Shown here piece by piece: positions 23,199 through 34,557 of a stretch of DNA of 64,000 nucleotides. A program made the position numbers and the translations under genes. Location: positions 167,164 to 231,163 of the forward strand of contig ML986650.1 of NCBI GenBank assembly GCA_010094045.1, read 5' to 3'. Under the pieces are notes generated by a model, which saw nothing but the letters and a program-made list of their open reading frames with translations, was not told the origin of the DNA and did not search any database. The first letter of the stretch is position 1. Each line of letters begins with the position of its first letter. Source of the DNA: Lojkania enalia. Its lineage: Eukaryota > Ascomycota > Dothideomycetes > Pleosporales.

Positions 23199-25955
23199 CT
23201 ATAGAAGCCTATCGCCCACTCTTCTCACTCCATGCTCTACCTTCTCGTCCTCCAGATCGGTCTTTCCCTCCCTTCTATCTCCCCGACCATACGCACCACC
23301 TGGCTCAAGGATGCCCAACCCCCTCACCGTCCCCCAAAAATCCTTTTCCCCCCACTGCCCCCCGGTGATGCCCCCCCTGGCCACACCCACCCCGTCCTGC
23401 ACATCCCTCACTACGCTCCTCACCCTCTCCCACTCGCCCTTCTCCGCCAACGCCCGTACGACCGCCCTCAACGCCAGCCACCCAGGCAGCTTGCCATGTG
23501 CATCCATCGTGTTTAGCACCGCCATCATCTTGCCAATCTCGCCCACGCCCGCATACCCCTCGATGAGGCGATCAAATAGAATCTTGTCCGTTGGCGCGCC
23601 CCTATTCGTAGAGATCTGCAGCCAGAGCGTGTCCACCGCCGCGACATCCGGTGGGCTCTGCTGGAAGTAGTGCGTGATGAGGCTGGTGAAGAGCTGCGGG
23701 CTTGGCGCCGCGTCCCGGACTAGCATGAAGTCAACGATGGCGCGGACGGCGGAGAAATTGTCGTGCCGCTTTAGTAGCCGGTCGATGGTGGTCGAGTAGA
23801 CGTAGTCGTTGAGCTTCATGCCGCTGTCCTCTAGTTCTTGGAGGAGCGAGATGGCATGCGTGGCCTGGGCGTCGGGGGATAGGGACCCGAATGCTTCGTT
23901 GCCGAAGGTAGCGCGGATGAGCATCGTGTAGGTGGCGATATCTGGCTCGATGCCTTCTTTCTCCATTTGGCGGAGTAGAGAGAAGACGCGGTTGTAGTCG
24001 CGGTGTGTGAGGTGGAGCTTGATGAGCGTGTTGTAGGTGCGGGCATTCGGTTTCATGGAAAAGTGACCCGCCCATCGCAGGATATTTTCAATATCATCGA
24101 CTTTCTTTGGCCACGAGTAAAAGTCCGGTGGTAGGTCTGCTAGGGCGGAAATGGCACCGTTGATGACTTCAATGGTGGGCTTGGTAGCCATTTTTATGGG
24201 ATCGGGTTGAGCGGCAACGCTTTTCTTCCTATTTTTATCCGTTGGATTTTTGGCGGCGGCTTGAGCTGCAATCCAAGCATTTCCCATTTCCTGAAGAGCT
24301 CCGAGGCCAGCCTTAACTTGTCGAAGGTATATCAATGCGTGAATTCTTGTCGTCCAGGCATACTCGTCAGGCAGTGTACCGGACTGGATCATCCTCTTCC
24401 ACGTTGCTTCCAGACCGTTTAAGTCCCTTGATCGCTCGCACCCAGAAAGCAGCGCCACCCATGCCCTTACGTCAGGAATGATTCCACTTGCGATCATGTG
24501 ATTCCAGACTTCGACTGAACGATCTGCTTTAAATAATGCGAGGTATCCGTTTAGGAATGCATTATAGATTTGTGGTGGAATCTCGGTCTTCTGCTCTTTC
24601 GTGGTATAGGCTTGAACAGCCTCCCCCCATAGTGCGTCGAGGACGCCCGTGTGGCTCTGCTGGGTAATTGCGCGTTGAATCCGTTTCAGTAGAAACCTTT
24701 CAAGGTTATCCGATTCCTGGTTGTCGTCTGTAATAGCCGCGCCCGTCGAGTTGTGAGATGCAACCATCCTCATTGCCTCAAGGGGTGCCCTTGTTACCTG
24801 ATCCTCAACTATCTTCCGAAACTCTTTCGGTAGCTTCCTGAAGCCGGGAGATATTCCCGTATGTTTGAAGACGGACTGAACATTTGCTTTGAAGAGAAGC
24901 TGCGTTAAGAAACTAAAGAAAGGAGCGGCCTGTTTCCGGAGCGAACTTGAAAGCTTTGGAGCATACTCATTTCGTTCATTCAGTATATTGAAGACTGTGA
25001 CAGCTGAGAAGCCGAGAGTGGGACTGCCAACGAACTTTGGATGGTACCACTGTAGTCGCCTAGAGATATCCCTATTTAATGAGGGCACCTGACTCTGAAT
25101 TTCAGAGGGTAGACCGCTCCATCCTTCGCTGAGAGCATCCAAAGAATTGTCGCCAGCTGCCTTGCAGTGGAAAAAAAGCTTCCAAACAGACAGAAGTTCC
25201 GTTAGTACCCTTTCTGCACCTGGAGTATTGGTTTCTCCAAGTGATTGATATCTCAACATCTCATTTGTCAGAGTCCCAATCGCATTTCTCCACCATTCTG
25301 GCTGCATTATGCCCAACTGTTCATACTTGAATAACACGTCTGTTGGTGAGATTGATGTGCTTGACCGCCCGCAGTAATCGGAAATCACAGAGAAAAGAAG
25401 CTTTACGAATAACTTGGGTCCAATCATGATATCCTGGCGGGAAAGATCTCCTCCAAGAGCTGGACTTTCTCTTGATGTATAGACACTGTTGAACTGGACC
25501 CATGCGCCTTCCAGCTTTCCAGCATCCAGCATCGCTAGTATAGGGCTAGCAGCGGATTTGTCCGTAGGTGTCAGGCTTATCCGCAGCGATTGAAATGACC
25601 GTCCCCCCTCTTCGCCCTTCTCGTTTCTTACCGGAACCTGTGAGACATCTCGAACGCGTTGTGAATATCTCAGGGGTCGGAGTGCTTCGTTTTGACTATA
25701 CATCTGCCAAATACTCACAGGAGAAAGCTCATACTCTTTATCCTCACTGTCCTGGGCGCTTCTTTCATACGGCGGCTCAGTTCGAGTGCTCTCGGTGGAA
25801 TTGGCACTCGACACGGGGTCCTTAGGCTTAGGCCGCGATTGATCGTTGCGCAAGGAGATGAACGTGGCCCTCGGTTGCCATTGCGGTTTCCGTATGTATG
25901 CTGCACGTTGGGCAAGACGGGACCTACAATGTCGGCAAATGTAGGAGCTCATCAT
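23199..25955 (-). CDS. Mitochondrial PPR-repeat protein, 918 aa
   Basis: A single long frame. I place the start at the double ATG (MMSSYICRHCRSRLAQRA) at 25955 because this yields an Arg-rich, acid-poor N-terminus typical of mitochondrial import; the upstream 56 codons look non-coding. The C-terminal half holds pentatricopeptide repeats, for example RSVEVWNHMIASGIIPDVRA, ATWKRMIQSGTLPDEYAW, KPNARTYNTLIKLHLTHRDY and SLLRQMEKEGIEPDIATYTM (residues about 470-830). PPR proteins bind organelle RNA and support its processing or translation. The general layout resembles fungal Cya5-type proteins, but I cannot name the RNA target. It is divergent from the acid phosphatase gene, 407 bp away. Confidence 0.9.
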   Translation of the reverse strand: MMSSYICRHCRSRLAQRAAYIRKPQWQPRATFISLRNDQSRPKPKDPVSSANSTESTRTEPPYERSAQDSEDKEYELSPVSIWQMYSQNEALRPLRYSQRVRDVSQVPVRNEKGEEGGRSFQSLRISLTPTDKSAASPILAMLDAGKLEGAWVQFNSVYTSRESPALGGDLSRQDIMIGPKLFVKLLFSVISDYCGRSSTSISPTDVLFKYEQLGIMQPEWWRNAIGTLTNEMLRYQSLGETNTPGAERVLTELLSVWKLFFHCKAAGDNSLDALSEGWSGLPSEIQSQVPSLNRDISRRLQWYHPKFVGSPTLGFSAVTVFNILNERNEYAPKLSSSLRKQAAPFFSFLTQLLFKANVQSVFKHTGISPGFRKLPKEFRKIVEDQVTRAPLEAMRMVASHNSTGAAITDDNQESDNLERFLLKRIQRAITQQSHTGVLDALWGEAVQAYTTKEQKTEIPPQIYNAFLNGYLALFKADRSVEVWNHMIASGIIPDVRAWVALLSGCERSRDLNGLEATWKRMIQSGTLPDEYAWTTRIHALIYLRQVKAGLGALQEMGNAWIAAQAAAKNPTDKNRKKSVAAQPDPIKMATKPTIEVINGAISALADLPPDFYSWPKKVDDIENILRWAGHFSMKPNARTYNTLIKLHLTHRDYNRVFSLLRQMEKEGIEPDIATYTMLIRATFGNEAFGSLSPDAQATHAISLLQELEDSGMKLNDYVYSTTIDRLLKRHDNFSAVRAIVDFMLVRDAAPSPQLFTSLITHYFQQSPPDVAAVDTLWLQISTNRGAPTDKILFDRLIEGYAGVGEIGKMMAVLNTMDAHGKLPGWLALRAVVRALAEKGEWERVRSVVRDVQDGVGVARGGITGGQWGEKDFWGTVRGLGILEPGGAYGRGDRREGKTDLEDEKVEHGVRRVGDRLL

Positions 25956-26362
25956 GTTGCTCAAGTGGTTTTGGCGTAGGTGGGAAATCGTTGCTAGAAA
26001 GAACAAGGGTAATCTGGCGCTGCATGGGGAAGGCAAGTGCTGTGACCTACAATTCAGGACCGCAAGGAACTGTGTAGCATTTCTGTAGATTCTAGCATGA
26101 ATCGGCACCTCACAGCGCGTCAAGGGTTGAGCCGGAAATTGGAAGCTCTTCGCGTTCGCATCGCATGTCGTTTTTCCACGAGCTGCAGGTTGCAGTTGGC
26201 TATGCTTTTTCGGGATAGCCCGTAATGCTTATTCACGAGCCGCCATGTGACGTCGAAGGTAGTCGACAATATTTAGACATCTGTCCGCTTTCCACCATTG
26301 CGCTAGCCCGGAGCCATTGATTATTTTATAAAATACGTCCCGAAGCGTTAGACATCACAGCC
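25956..26362. promoter_or_regulatory. Divergent promoter, PPR / acid phosphatase
   Basis: 407 bp between two divergent start codons. A TATAAAAT box at 26327-26334 lies about 30 bp before the phosphatase ATG, close enough that a very short leader or another start site is likely. Confidence 0.4.
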
Positions 26363-28448
26363 ATGACGACTCTCATCCCTCGGCAGCCGTACACCCCCGA
26401 GGAGATCGCTCAGTTGTATCCCAAGGAGCTGGAGCTACAGCTCGTGCAGATCGTAAGCCACTATTTGCTTATCTGACATATAAGAATCCAACCTTTCGTC
26501 TGTTATATGCTTTCAAACTTGCTAATAGCTTGTGTGGCAGCTACTTCGGCATGGTCCGTTTAATCTGAAGACTATGATTGAAACTTAATTAATGAACTAT
26601 GTAGGTGAGCGCAGCCCTGTGTCACCTCGTTTCCAGAATGTAGGTAATCATGCTCGTATTGGCTTCCAACTTCGTTATAGCATACGGAGTATAGTTTAGC
26701 TAGATCAGATGCTAAATATGAGTTAGACCGGTCTTCGACCATGTACGTCTTGTGCGAAACACTAAGGAGTTACATCCTGACGGTATCAGTCTGGCCATAC
26801 TGTAACTCGGCGCAACGATTAACTAGCGTCGTTATGGGAACTACAGACTGGCCGAAATGGGATGGGCTGAAATACAGACGAAGATTAGAAACCTTTGGCA
26901 TGGATGACGACCCTGGTGCGTCTACCCCCCTCTCTAATCTATTCCTTGAAAAGCATAAATTAACCTTCTCTCAGTAATAGCATCTGGTCCGAACGGAGAA
27001 TTCGACGGAGTATGGTACATATTTCTTCACCAATCCAACATATTCCATATATCATGTATCTAACATCTATATCCAGCCAACCCGGTGAACTGACGGACAA
27101 AGGCCGCGAAACGACTCTCGCCCTAGGCCAACGTCTCCGCCGTCTCTACGTCGACCAACTCCAATTTATGCCCAAACTAATCTCCGACTCCGACATGATA
27201 TACATCCGAGCAACCCCCATACCTCGAGCTTTAGAATCCGTCCAACAAACCTTCTGGGGCTTGTATCCGCCCTCCGCTCGAACCGCAGACTTCCCCCCAC
27301 CCACAATTATAACCCGCACCCCCGCCGACGAAACGCTCTTCCCCAACGACGGAAATTGTCGGCGCTTCGCCCACTTGAGCCGAGCATTTGCACAGCGTGC
27401 CGCCGAGCGCTGGAATGACAGCGAGGACATGCGATATCTAAGCAACCTCTTCTCAAAATATATGCCCGGCAAGTCCAATGTCGCCGTCGATAGCCACCCG
27501 CGCCTCTCCGGGATCATGGACACCATCAACGCGACAGATGCCCACGGCCCGGAAACCAAGCTGCCAAGGAAATTCTACGACCCGAAGGCCCGCAGCATAA
27601 TCGACAGGATCAGCGTTGAGGAATGGTACGCCGGCTACGGCGAATCAGCCGAGTACAGGATGCTCGGCATCGGCGCGCTGATGGGCGACATCACGAGTAG
27701 AATGACCGGATCTGTGGAGCGCAACGGCTCCGATGGCGTCGTGGAGGTCGGTGGCGAGAACGGCGATTTGGGGCGTGGCAGGGGCGGGGAGAAGGACATC
27801 AAACTTGCGCTGAGCGGCTGCCACGACACTACCTTAGCCGCAATATTGACAAGCCTCGGGGCCTTTGACGGTCAGAAATGGCCCCCGTTCACCAGCCACA
27901 TCGCTTTTGAACTGTTCCGCAAGAAATCTTGGGTCAAGCCGACAGAAGCCACCGTCCGGTCCTCCATCTCGGACGAGCAGCTCAGAACACAGGACGCCGC
28001 GCCCTCCGAACAGACAAGTTGGTGGCCCTCCCTATTCAGCAGCGCAAATCCCAAAACCCCTAAATGCATCCCGGGACCTACCGGCATCGCCCGCAAATCC
28101 ATGGGACAGCTCTCCGATTCCCAGAATGCCGAGCTCAAGGACTACTACGTCCGCGTCCGGTACAACGATCGTGTCATGCAAGTTCCGGGCTGCAAAGCGC
28201 CCGGCAAGCATTTGGATGGCGAAACCACATTCTGCACTCTCGTACGTCGTATTTATTATTCTTACTTATTTGGCTTGCCGATACATTTTTGAGTTGGTTT
28301 GGTTTGGCTTGTACTGATAAACGGATAACAGGAAGCCTTCAAATCCATTGTCGACAAGTACACGCCCACAAACTGGAAACACGCCTGCGCGTCAAACCTC
28401 AACGCCCCCGAGTTCCCCGTGAAGCCCGAGCCCGCGGGCTACGCCTGA
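26363..28448 (+). CDS. Histidine acid phosphatase family protein, 527 aa
   Basis: Seven exons fit one frame: 26363-26452, 26541-26553, 26605-26643, 26790-26915, 26981-27014, 27077-28241 and 28332-28448. The 13-nt second exon encodes LLRH plus the first base of the next Gly codon, and exon 3 continues GERSPVSPRFQN, so the catalytic RHGERSP motif of histidine phosphatases spans a splice junction. The second catalytic motif, HDTTLAAILTSLGAF, is in exon 6. ASGPNGEFDGVCQPGELTDK is assembled from exons 4 to 6. The length is typical of the fungal branch-2 family (acid phosphatase/phytase fold). No signal peptide is evident at MTTLIPRQPYTPEE, so a cytoplasmic or organellar site is likely. The exon 3/4 junction is the least certain: homologues from memory have a few more residues there. 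Confidence 0.88.
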
Positions 28449-29019
28449 TTCAGAGCCGAAAAGGGAAGAAGCAGAACAGAACCTATATATCTGGTAATAT
28501 GATCGAGTATATAATGTATATACTGGCCGTACATATATCCATCCTTCCAAGCAAAAATCTAGCTTTTGGATATTTTGCCGTATGTCTGTATATGTACCAT
28601 CACTATCTAGCATTTTGATGCATATTGTGAACAAGTACAGTCATCTTCAACATATTAAAAGCATCGGTTCATTTTAGAACCCCCACGTTCAAGAACACCC
28701 GTCACAGATTCAAATTCAAAGCCACGCACACTCTCGATATGCAAAACCACCGTACAGGACAATCCAATCTTCCCATCTTCGCATTGCACTAAGCATATCC
28801 ATTATATCTACCCAGTATCGCAGCACTACGCCCGCATCTCGGGGGCGTTTGACAATAATTCGACCAGAGACCCATTTTTTAACCACAAGCCCAAGAGCAC
28901 CTAGAGCCCCGGATACGATGCAATTTCCATTCCCAAAACGCCTCGCTGAGTAAAATGCAAAGCACCTAAAAGCAAATCCTCCACAGCACAGCATTGTCGC
29001 ACTCTTTCACCGAGGGTCA
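28449..29019. other. Convergent 3' intergenic region
   Basis: 571 bp between the phosphatase stop and the TAF4 stop. No gene-like content seen; AT-rich stretches at 28480-28640 fit 3' UTR and poly(A) signals. Confidence 0.5.
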
Positions 29020-30933
29020 TCAACGCACCGGCGCCGAACCAGTCTTCTTGTCCCCCTGCTCATCCCTCTCTGTATTCTTTAGCTTCGCTAGCAAGAACAC
29101 AAGCGTTTTCTTCTCTCGCCCATCATTCTCAAGCACATGCAAGAGATCGCGGACCTGAATTCCACCCCCAGCCTCTCCATTCTCTAGCATGGCACCAAAA
29201 TTCCGTTTCCTTCCCATAAGCCCGCGATCAAGTTGCGGTTGAGTTGGCGTGCTCGTTCCGCTTCCGCCGCCGACAGCTGTATTGATGCGGGGCGTAGATG
29301 CGCCTGATCCTAAACCGCCACCGCCGCCACCTATCATCCAGGAATATTTCTTCTTTCCGCCTATGCCGCCGAGAGCCATGCTAGCTGTTTCGTTTGCTTT
29401 GCGGTGGAGGACCTCGTCAGTTTGACCGATCTTGTTGAGGCGGTCCCGTTCTTTCTTCGTCATCTTTTCCGGCAGCGGTGGGAGGGGTGCTGGCGTGGTC
29501 TCTGCGGGGGTGGCTGAAGCTTTGTTGAGGCGTTTCTGGCGCTTCGCTATCCGCGCCTCTTCGAATTTTATATCTTCAGCTACTTTCCTTTTCAAATCAT
29601 TAGCAATGTGATTGGAGACCTGTATTGTGGGTTGCGGAGTAGGCGGAGCATCAGTCGGTGGTGTCGGTAATCGTCCAGCATTCGGGTCTAGGCACTTGTT
29701 AGCAATTGAAGAAGCAAACTGTAGCAGTGACTGGCTTTTGCTGGTTGAAACCGTCATGGGACTAACTGCACTATCCGGTGCTTCCCATGCGCTCTTGGAG
29801 AGGTTCGTAGGTGTTGCAGTCGTCTGCTTGGCTTCTCCGCTTGCTTCTGCGAGGTCGGTGAGATTAGGAGGTATGACTCCATGAGATGTGTTCTGGCGGC
29901 CCTGACTTAAGGCGAATGCATCTTCTAGAATTGTTCGTATCCGGTCTTCCGCGGCAATCGATATTAATGATAGAACCTCGACAAAGGGGGCATTCTTATT
30001 CAGGAGACTATCTGCTTGCAGCGCCGATATAGACTCTTTATCGCCAGCATTCATGCTCGTACGGGTAACATTCTGAGGGTGCTCGGGGATCCTATCAAAC
30101 AAACCGTCGAGATTGACCGAAATCCCATGTTCATATGCACGAGAAGCTACCTTCTGACGAAGTTTATTGGCGAAGAGAAAAGGATCGCTCAGCGGAGCTT
30201 GGCTGGCTTCGGCGAGGGCTCTAGCAGCCTGCGAATGTTTCCGAGCAAGTTCCACTTCCTGCTGCTCTTGAGTTACTGGCTCGCTCAGCGGTCCAGTGCC
30301 CTGGAATGCACCGTGTCCAGCAGTTCCTGGCCATTGGCTAAAGCTTCCGTGCGGGGAGATAGTGGAAGACGTCTGGGAATTGAAGGAAGAACCATAATTC
30401 CTGTTCCCATAAGAATGCAATAGATTGTCTTCCTCAGCCCGCAGATCAATGCCCGAGCCGGTTAAGACATCACTGATGTTATTGACATCTAGGTCGCGCG
30501 CATTAGCTTTCTCCAACTCGGCGTTGTCCTGAGTCTTGCTGTACGGAAGCTTCGGCGGTGGCATGGAGTTTGCTGGAGCTCGCGCATTTGCATCGGTCTG
30601 GGGCTGATATGGCTGAGGCGTATTGAAGGAGGACGTGGGCGCGGTGTAGGGCGACGCAGGGGACATGGGAAGGTTGAGATGTTGCGCGCCCGTCGGCGAG
30701 GAGGCATAGGGTGAGGTAGCAGGAGGGAACGGGGACTGATACGGGGAGGGGGGATTGGGCGAGAGTCGCTGCCGTTTCATGGGCGGGATGCCCACTCCGG
30801 TGGGAGACATGGCGCCGGGTGACTGCTGGTACGAGGGGGGGGAGAAGGCGCGCTGGCCTTGGTTATAGCTCTGCGTCTGCAGCGGCGGCACGTGCATGCC
30901 ATGGCCATAGGTGCCCGGATACTGGTTCGCCAT
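29020..30933 (-). CDS. TAF4: TFIID subunit TAF4-like, 637 aa
   Basis: A single-exon frame starting with ATG (MANQYPGTYGHG). The first 140 residues are Pro/Gln/Ser-rich and disordered. Conserved TAF4 features follow: a LSDPFLFANKLRQKVASRAY block with VNLDGLFDRIPEHPQ (about 250-290), a histone-fold-like segment with FVEVLSLISIAAEDRIRTIL (about 318-345), the basic VAEDIKFEEARIAKRQKRL helix (about 468-490), and a terminal GGGIQVRDLLHVLENDGREK motif. TAF4 pairs with TAF12 in TFIID and helps recruit RNA polymerase II in the nucleus. The gene is divergent from YSH1 with 598 bp between the starts. Confidence 0.9.
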   Translation of the reverse strand: MANQYPGTYGHGMHVPPLQTQSYNQGQRAFSPPSYQQSPGAMSPTGVGIPPMKRQRLSPNPPSPYQSPFPPATSPYASSPTGAQHLNLPMSPASPYTAPTSSFNTPQPYQPQTDANARAPANSMPPPKLPYSKTQDNAELEKANARDLDVNNISDVLTGSGIDLRAEEDNLLHSYGNRNYGSSFNSQTSSTISPHGSFSQWPGTAGHGAFQGTGPLSEPVTQEQQEVELARKHSQAARALAEASQAPLSDPFLFANKLRQKVASRAYEHGISVNLDGLFDRIPEHPQNVTRTSMNAGDKESISALQADSLLNKNAPFVEVLSLISIAAEDRIRTILEDAFALSQGRQNTSHGVIPPNLTDLAEASGEAKQTTATPTNLSKSAWEAPDSAVSPMTVSTSKSQSLLQFASSIANKCLDPNAGRLPTPPTDAPPTPQPTIQVSNHIANDLKRKVAEDIKFEEARIAKRQKRLNKASATPAETTPAPLPPLPEKMTKKERDRLNKIGQTDEVLHRKANETASMALGGIGGKKKYSWMIGGGGGGLGSGASTPRINTAVGGGSGTSTPTQPQLDRGLMGRKRNFGAMLENGEAGGGIQVRDLLHVLENDGREKKTLVFLLAKLKNTERDEQGDKKTGSAPVR

Positions 30934-31531
30934 TGCGAGGACGGGAAGTGTTGCGGCAAGAGCGCGACAGTGGTTGTCGTCCCCAGGAGGGAGTGCTCAG
31001 GCTCTGCGGGCGGCCCTATCGGCGGCTCATCGACGGCGGAGGTATTCGATCGCCGGCGGTGGCGGTAGTAGTGAGGCTTTCGGTGGCGACAGGGGCTACA
31101 GGAGGATGTTTTGCGATGGACGGGCAGTGTCTACAGGCGCTGGTGCTGGTTGTGGTCGTGGTTTACGATAGGAAGGCAAGGTCGACTCTGACGCACGGGC
31201 GTAGTTGCCGTCTCGGGTGAACTTCGGCATCGCGAACAATGAAGAGCCTCAAGCGGTCGAAGTGAAGGGCCGTCGCGGCACATTTACCAGGCACGCCGCG
31301 ACATCTCACTCACCCTCCAGCTCCCCTTCACCGGCTCATGAAGTCGTATTGTTGGCGCATGCTCGCCAATTACAGGGAAATAACGTGCACCTCCCAGCTT
31401 CTCGCTTTCAGCTCGAGCCCAGCTACATTCTACGCATTCAATCGACGGAAGCCATCGACCACCGACGCAACCTCCCGCAAAAACTACTCCGGTCTATTCT
31501 ATATCTTTATCTTGTCGCAAAATAAGCAGCT
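30934..31531. promoter_or_regulatory. Divergent promoter, TAF4 / YSH1
   Basis: 598 bp shared by two divergent Pol II machinery genes. No clear TATA box next to either ATG. The TAF4-proximal half is G-rich on the plus strand, matching a pyrimidine-rich TAF4 leader. Confidence 0.45.
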
Positions 31532-34500
31532 ATGGTGATCAAAAGAAAGCTCGCCGCTCTAGCGTCTGAGGATGACGACCCCGTAGACCCTTCCGACGAG
31601 CTCATGTTTCTGTGTCTAGGGGGAGGCAACGAGGTCGGCCGCTCATGTCACATCATACAATACAAAGGCAAGACTGTAATGGTGCGTCCAGGGAGCTCCG
31701 AAAGAGATATTGGGTATGTGCTGATAGGAGGCATAGCTTGATGCTGGCATGCATCCCGCATATGAGGGCTTGTCGGCGATGCCATTCTATGACGAGTTCG
31801 ACCTAAGTACCATAGATGTGCTTTTGATATCCCAGTAAGTTTGATATATGCGATCTCTTTGTTGTACTACATCGGATGGACATGGCGCATCACGGGCAGT
31901 CGAGCCTATGACCAAGGCACTTCCCGCCGGCATTCTATATATGAGAAACAATGGAATTCATTTGCACCGTATCTGTTCGACTATGGTGATGTGCTTCGTC
32001 GCTCCCAGTTTCCCTTCTTTTATGATCCTCAAGTATCACCTTCATTTCATCGTTTACAGCTAATTAAAGCTTAGTTTCCACGTCGACCACGCAGCATCAC
32101 TCCCTTATGTCCTTGCGAAAACGAACTTTAAGGGCCGAGTGTTCATGACACATCCCACCAAAGCCATTTACAAATGGCTCATCCAAGATTCGGTCCGCGT
32201 CGGCAACATCTCAAGTTCATCCGAAACCAAAGTGCAGATGTACACTGAAGCCGACCATCTTAACACATTCCCCATGATTGAGGCTATCGATTTTTACACC
32301 ACACACACAATATCAGGTATCCGAATTACACCATATCCGGCAGGCCACGTGTTGGGAGCCGCCATGTTCTTGATCGAAATAGCTGGCCTAAAAATCTTAT
32401 TCACCGGGGATTACTCAAGAGAAGACGACCGGCATCTAGTCTCCGCATCCGTACCTAAAGACGTGAAAATCGATGTGCTAATTACAGAATCAACGTTCGG
32501 TATCTCAACACACATCCCGCGTCTCCAACGAGAAACGCAGCTCATGAAATCCATAACCGACATTCTAAATCGCGGTGGTAGAGCTCTTCTCCCCGTCTTC
32601 GCGCTCGGTCGAGCACAAGAATTGCTCCTAATACTAGACGAGTACTGGGGCAAGCATCCAGAGTACCAAAAGGTACCCATATACTACAACTCTAGCCTAG
32701 CTCGGAAATGCATGGTTGTCTATCAAACCTACGTATCTGCTATGAACGACAACATAAAACGACTGTTCCGAGAACGCATGGCCGAGGCCGAAGCCGCAGG
32801 CGACGTAGGCAAAGGCGGGCCGTGGGACTTCCGGTTCGTTAGGAGTCTGAAGAGCCTGGAGCGTTTCGATGATATGGGTGCTTGTGTCATGCTGGCGTCA
32901 CCTGGTATGATGCAGTCTGGCACTTCCCGAGAACTTCTCGAGAGATGGGCCCCGGATCCGAGGAATGGTGTTATCATTACGGGTTACTCGGTCGAAGGGA
33001 CGATGGCGAAACAGATCGTTCATGAACCAGAACAGATACCTGCCATTACGCAACGAGCAACAAATACAGCACGGAGGCCAGGCCAGAAAGAAGGCGAGCA
33101 GATAATGATTCCGCGAAGATGTAGTGTGCAGGAATTCAGTTTCGCGGCCCACGTAGATGGAAAGGAGAATATGGATTTCGTACAAGAGGTTGCTGCACCG
33201 GTGGTTGTAAGTTTTCATTATTCCCCACCCTTCCCTAATCGATTCAATCCACCAATCTAAATTCACGGCGTAGATACTCGTTCATGGCGAAAAAGGTAAC
33301 ATGACACGTCTAAAATCCAAACTCCTCTCCCTACACGCCTCGCGCGCCCACCCGGCAAAAATCTACTCGCCTGCAAACTGCGAGGAACTCCGCATCCCCT
33401 TCAAAACCGACAAGATCGCTAAGGTTGTGGGCAGACTGGCTTCGATTCCGCCACCAGTGCCACACATGAAGGTAGACGGTGAAGAGGAGACGCAGGAGGC
33501 GCTGAATCTTATCACGGGCGTGTTGATCCAGAACAATTTCAAGATTAGTCTGATGGCGCCGGAGGATCTAAAGGAATATGCTGGTCTGACGACGACAGCG
33601 ATTGTTTGTCGGCAGCACTTGACGCTTAGCGCTGCGAGCGTAGAGCTCATTCGATGGGCGCTGGAGGGCACATTCGGCGCCATCACTGAGCTTGCCATCA
33701 CCGATTCCTCCATCAGCGGAAAAGAAGAAGTCAACGGGAACGGGACATATGAAGAGGAGGTAGACGAGGAGGTCCAGCGTACGAGCAAGGCGTTCCGAGT
33801 CATGGATTGCGTGACTGTACATTGTCGGGCCGGCGGAAGCGTGGAGGTGGAATGGGAAGGCAATGTGATTAATGATGGGATCGCAGACGCCGTCCTCGCG
33901 GTGCTATTTACAGTAGAAAGTAGTCCTGCAGCTGTGAGACGTGAGTATCTCCCTATCTATCCTCCTTCCAAGTCCCTAGCTCAAAAAAATTTTCCTTGCT
34001 AACTTGCACAATGCATAGAATCCTCCCGTCAACACTCACACGCGCACTCGCACACACGCACGCACGACACACTCCTTCCCCACCGACCGCATCCCCATAA
34101 ATCCGCATCCCCCGAAACCCGTCTCACTCGCCTCTTCCTCTTCCTCGAAGCTCAGTTCGGCGCCGACGCCATCCAGCCGATTCCTTACCCGCGCTCCTCG
34201 CCTCTCAACAACATCTCACCATCCAAGCCTTCCACCTCCCTTCAGGATAACAATCTCACAAACCCAACCACCGAAAACGACATGGCGCAAAACAACGTGC
34301 CCTCAGACCCCTACACCGTATCCACCCTTCCCCCCAACACACCCCATCCCGATCTCTCTCCATTCGATAAATCCGAACTGCGCCGCCTGCACGGCCTCGG
34401 CATACCCGTTCCTGGCCTCGAGATCCGCTTCGACAGACACGTGGCGAGAGTATGGCTCGAGGATCTAGATGTCGAGTGCGGGAGCGCGGCGCTAAGGGCC

Positions 34501-34557
34501 AGGGTCAAAGCGGTGGTGGAGAGGGGGGTGGAGACAGTTAGTGGGCTATGGGTGTGA
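31532..34557 (+). CDS. YSH1: mRNA 3'-end endonuclease Ysh1/CPSF73, 861 aa
   Basis: Five exons: 31532-31681, 31737-31834, 32075-33206, 33274-33940 and 34019-34557. The metallo-beta-lactamase motif HFHVDH is created across the second intron (CA from exon 2, T from exon 3). Other signature elements are [67 protein letters not shown], and the beta-CASP blocks with [20 protein letters not shown]. Zinc ligands and the metal-binding Asp are intact. The C-terminal CPSF73-100_C domain follows (about residues 500-861). In the cleavage and polyadenylation complex this enzyme cuts the pre-mRNA. Exon 5 opens with a His/Ser-rich stretch ([15 protein letters not shown]) not expected in this otherwise conserved protein. 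Confidence 0.97.
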
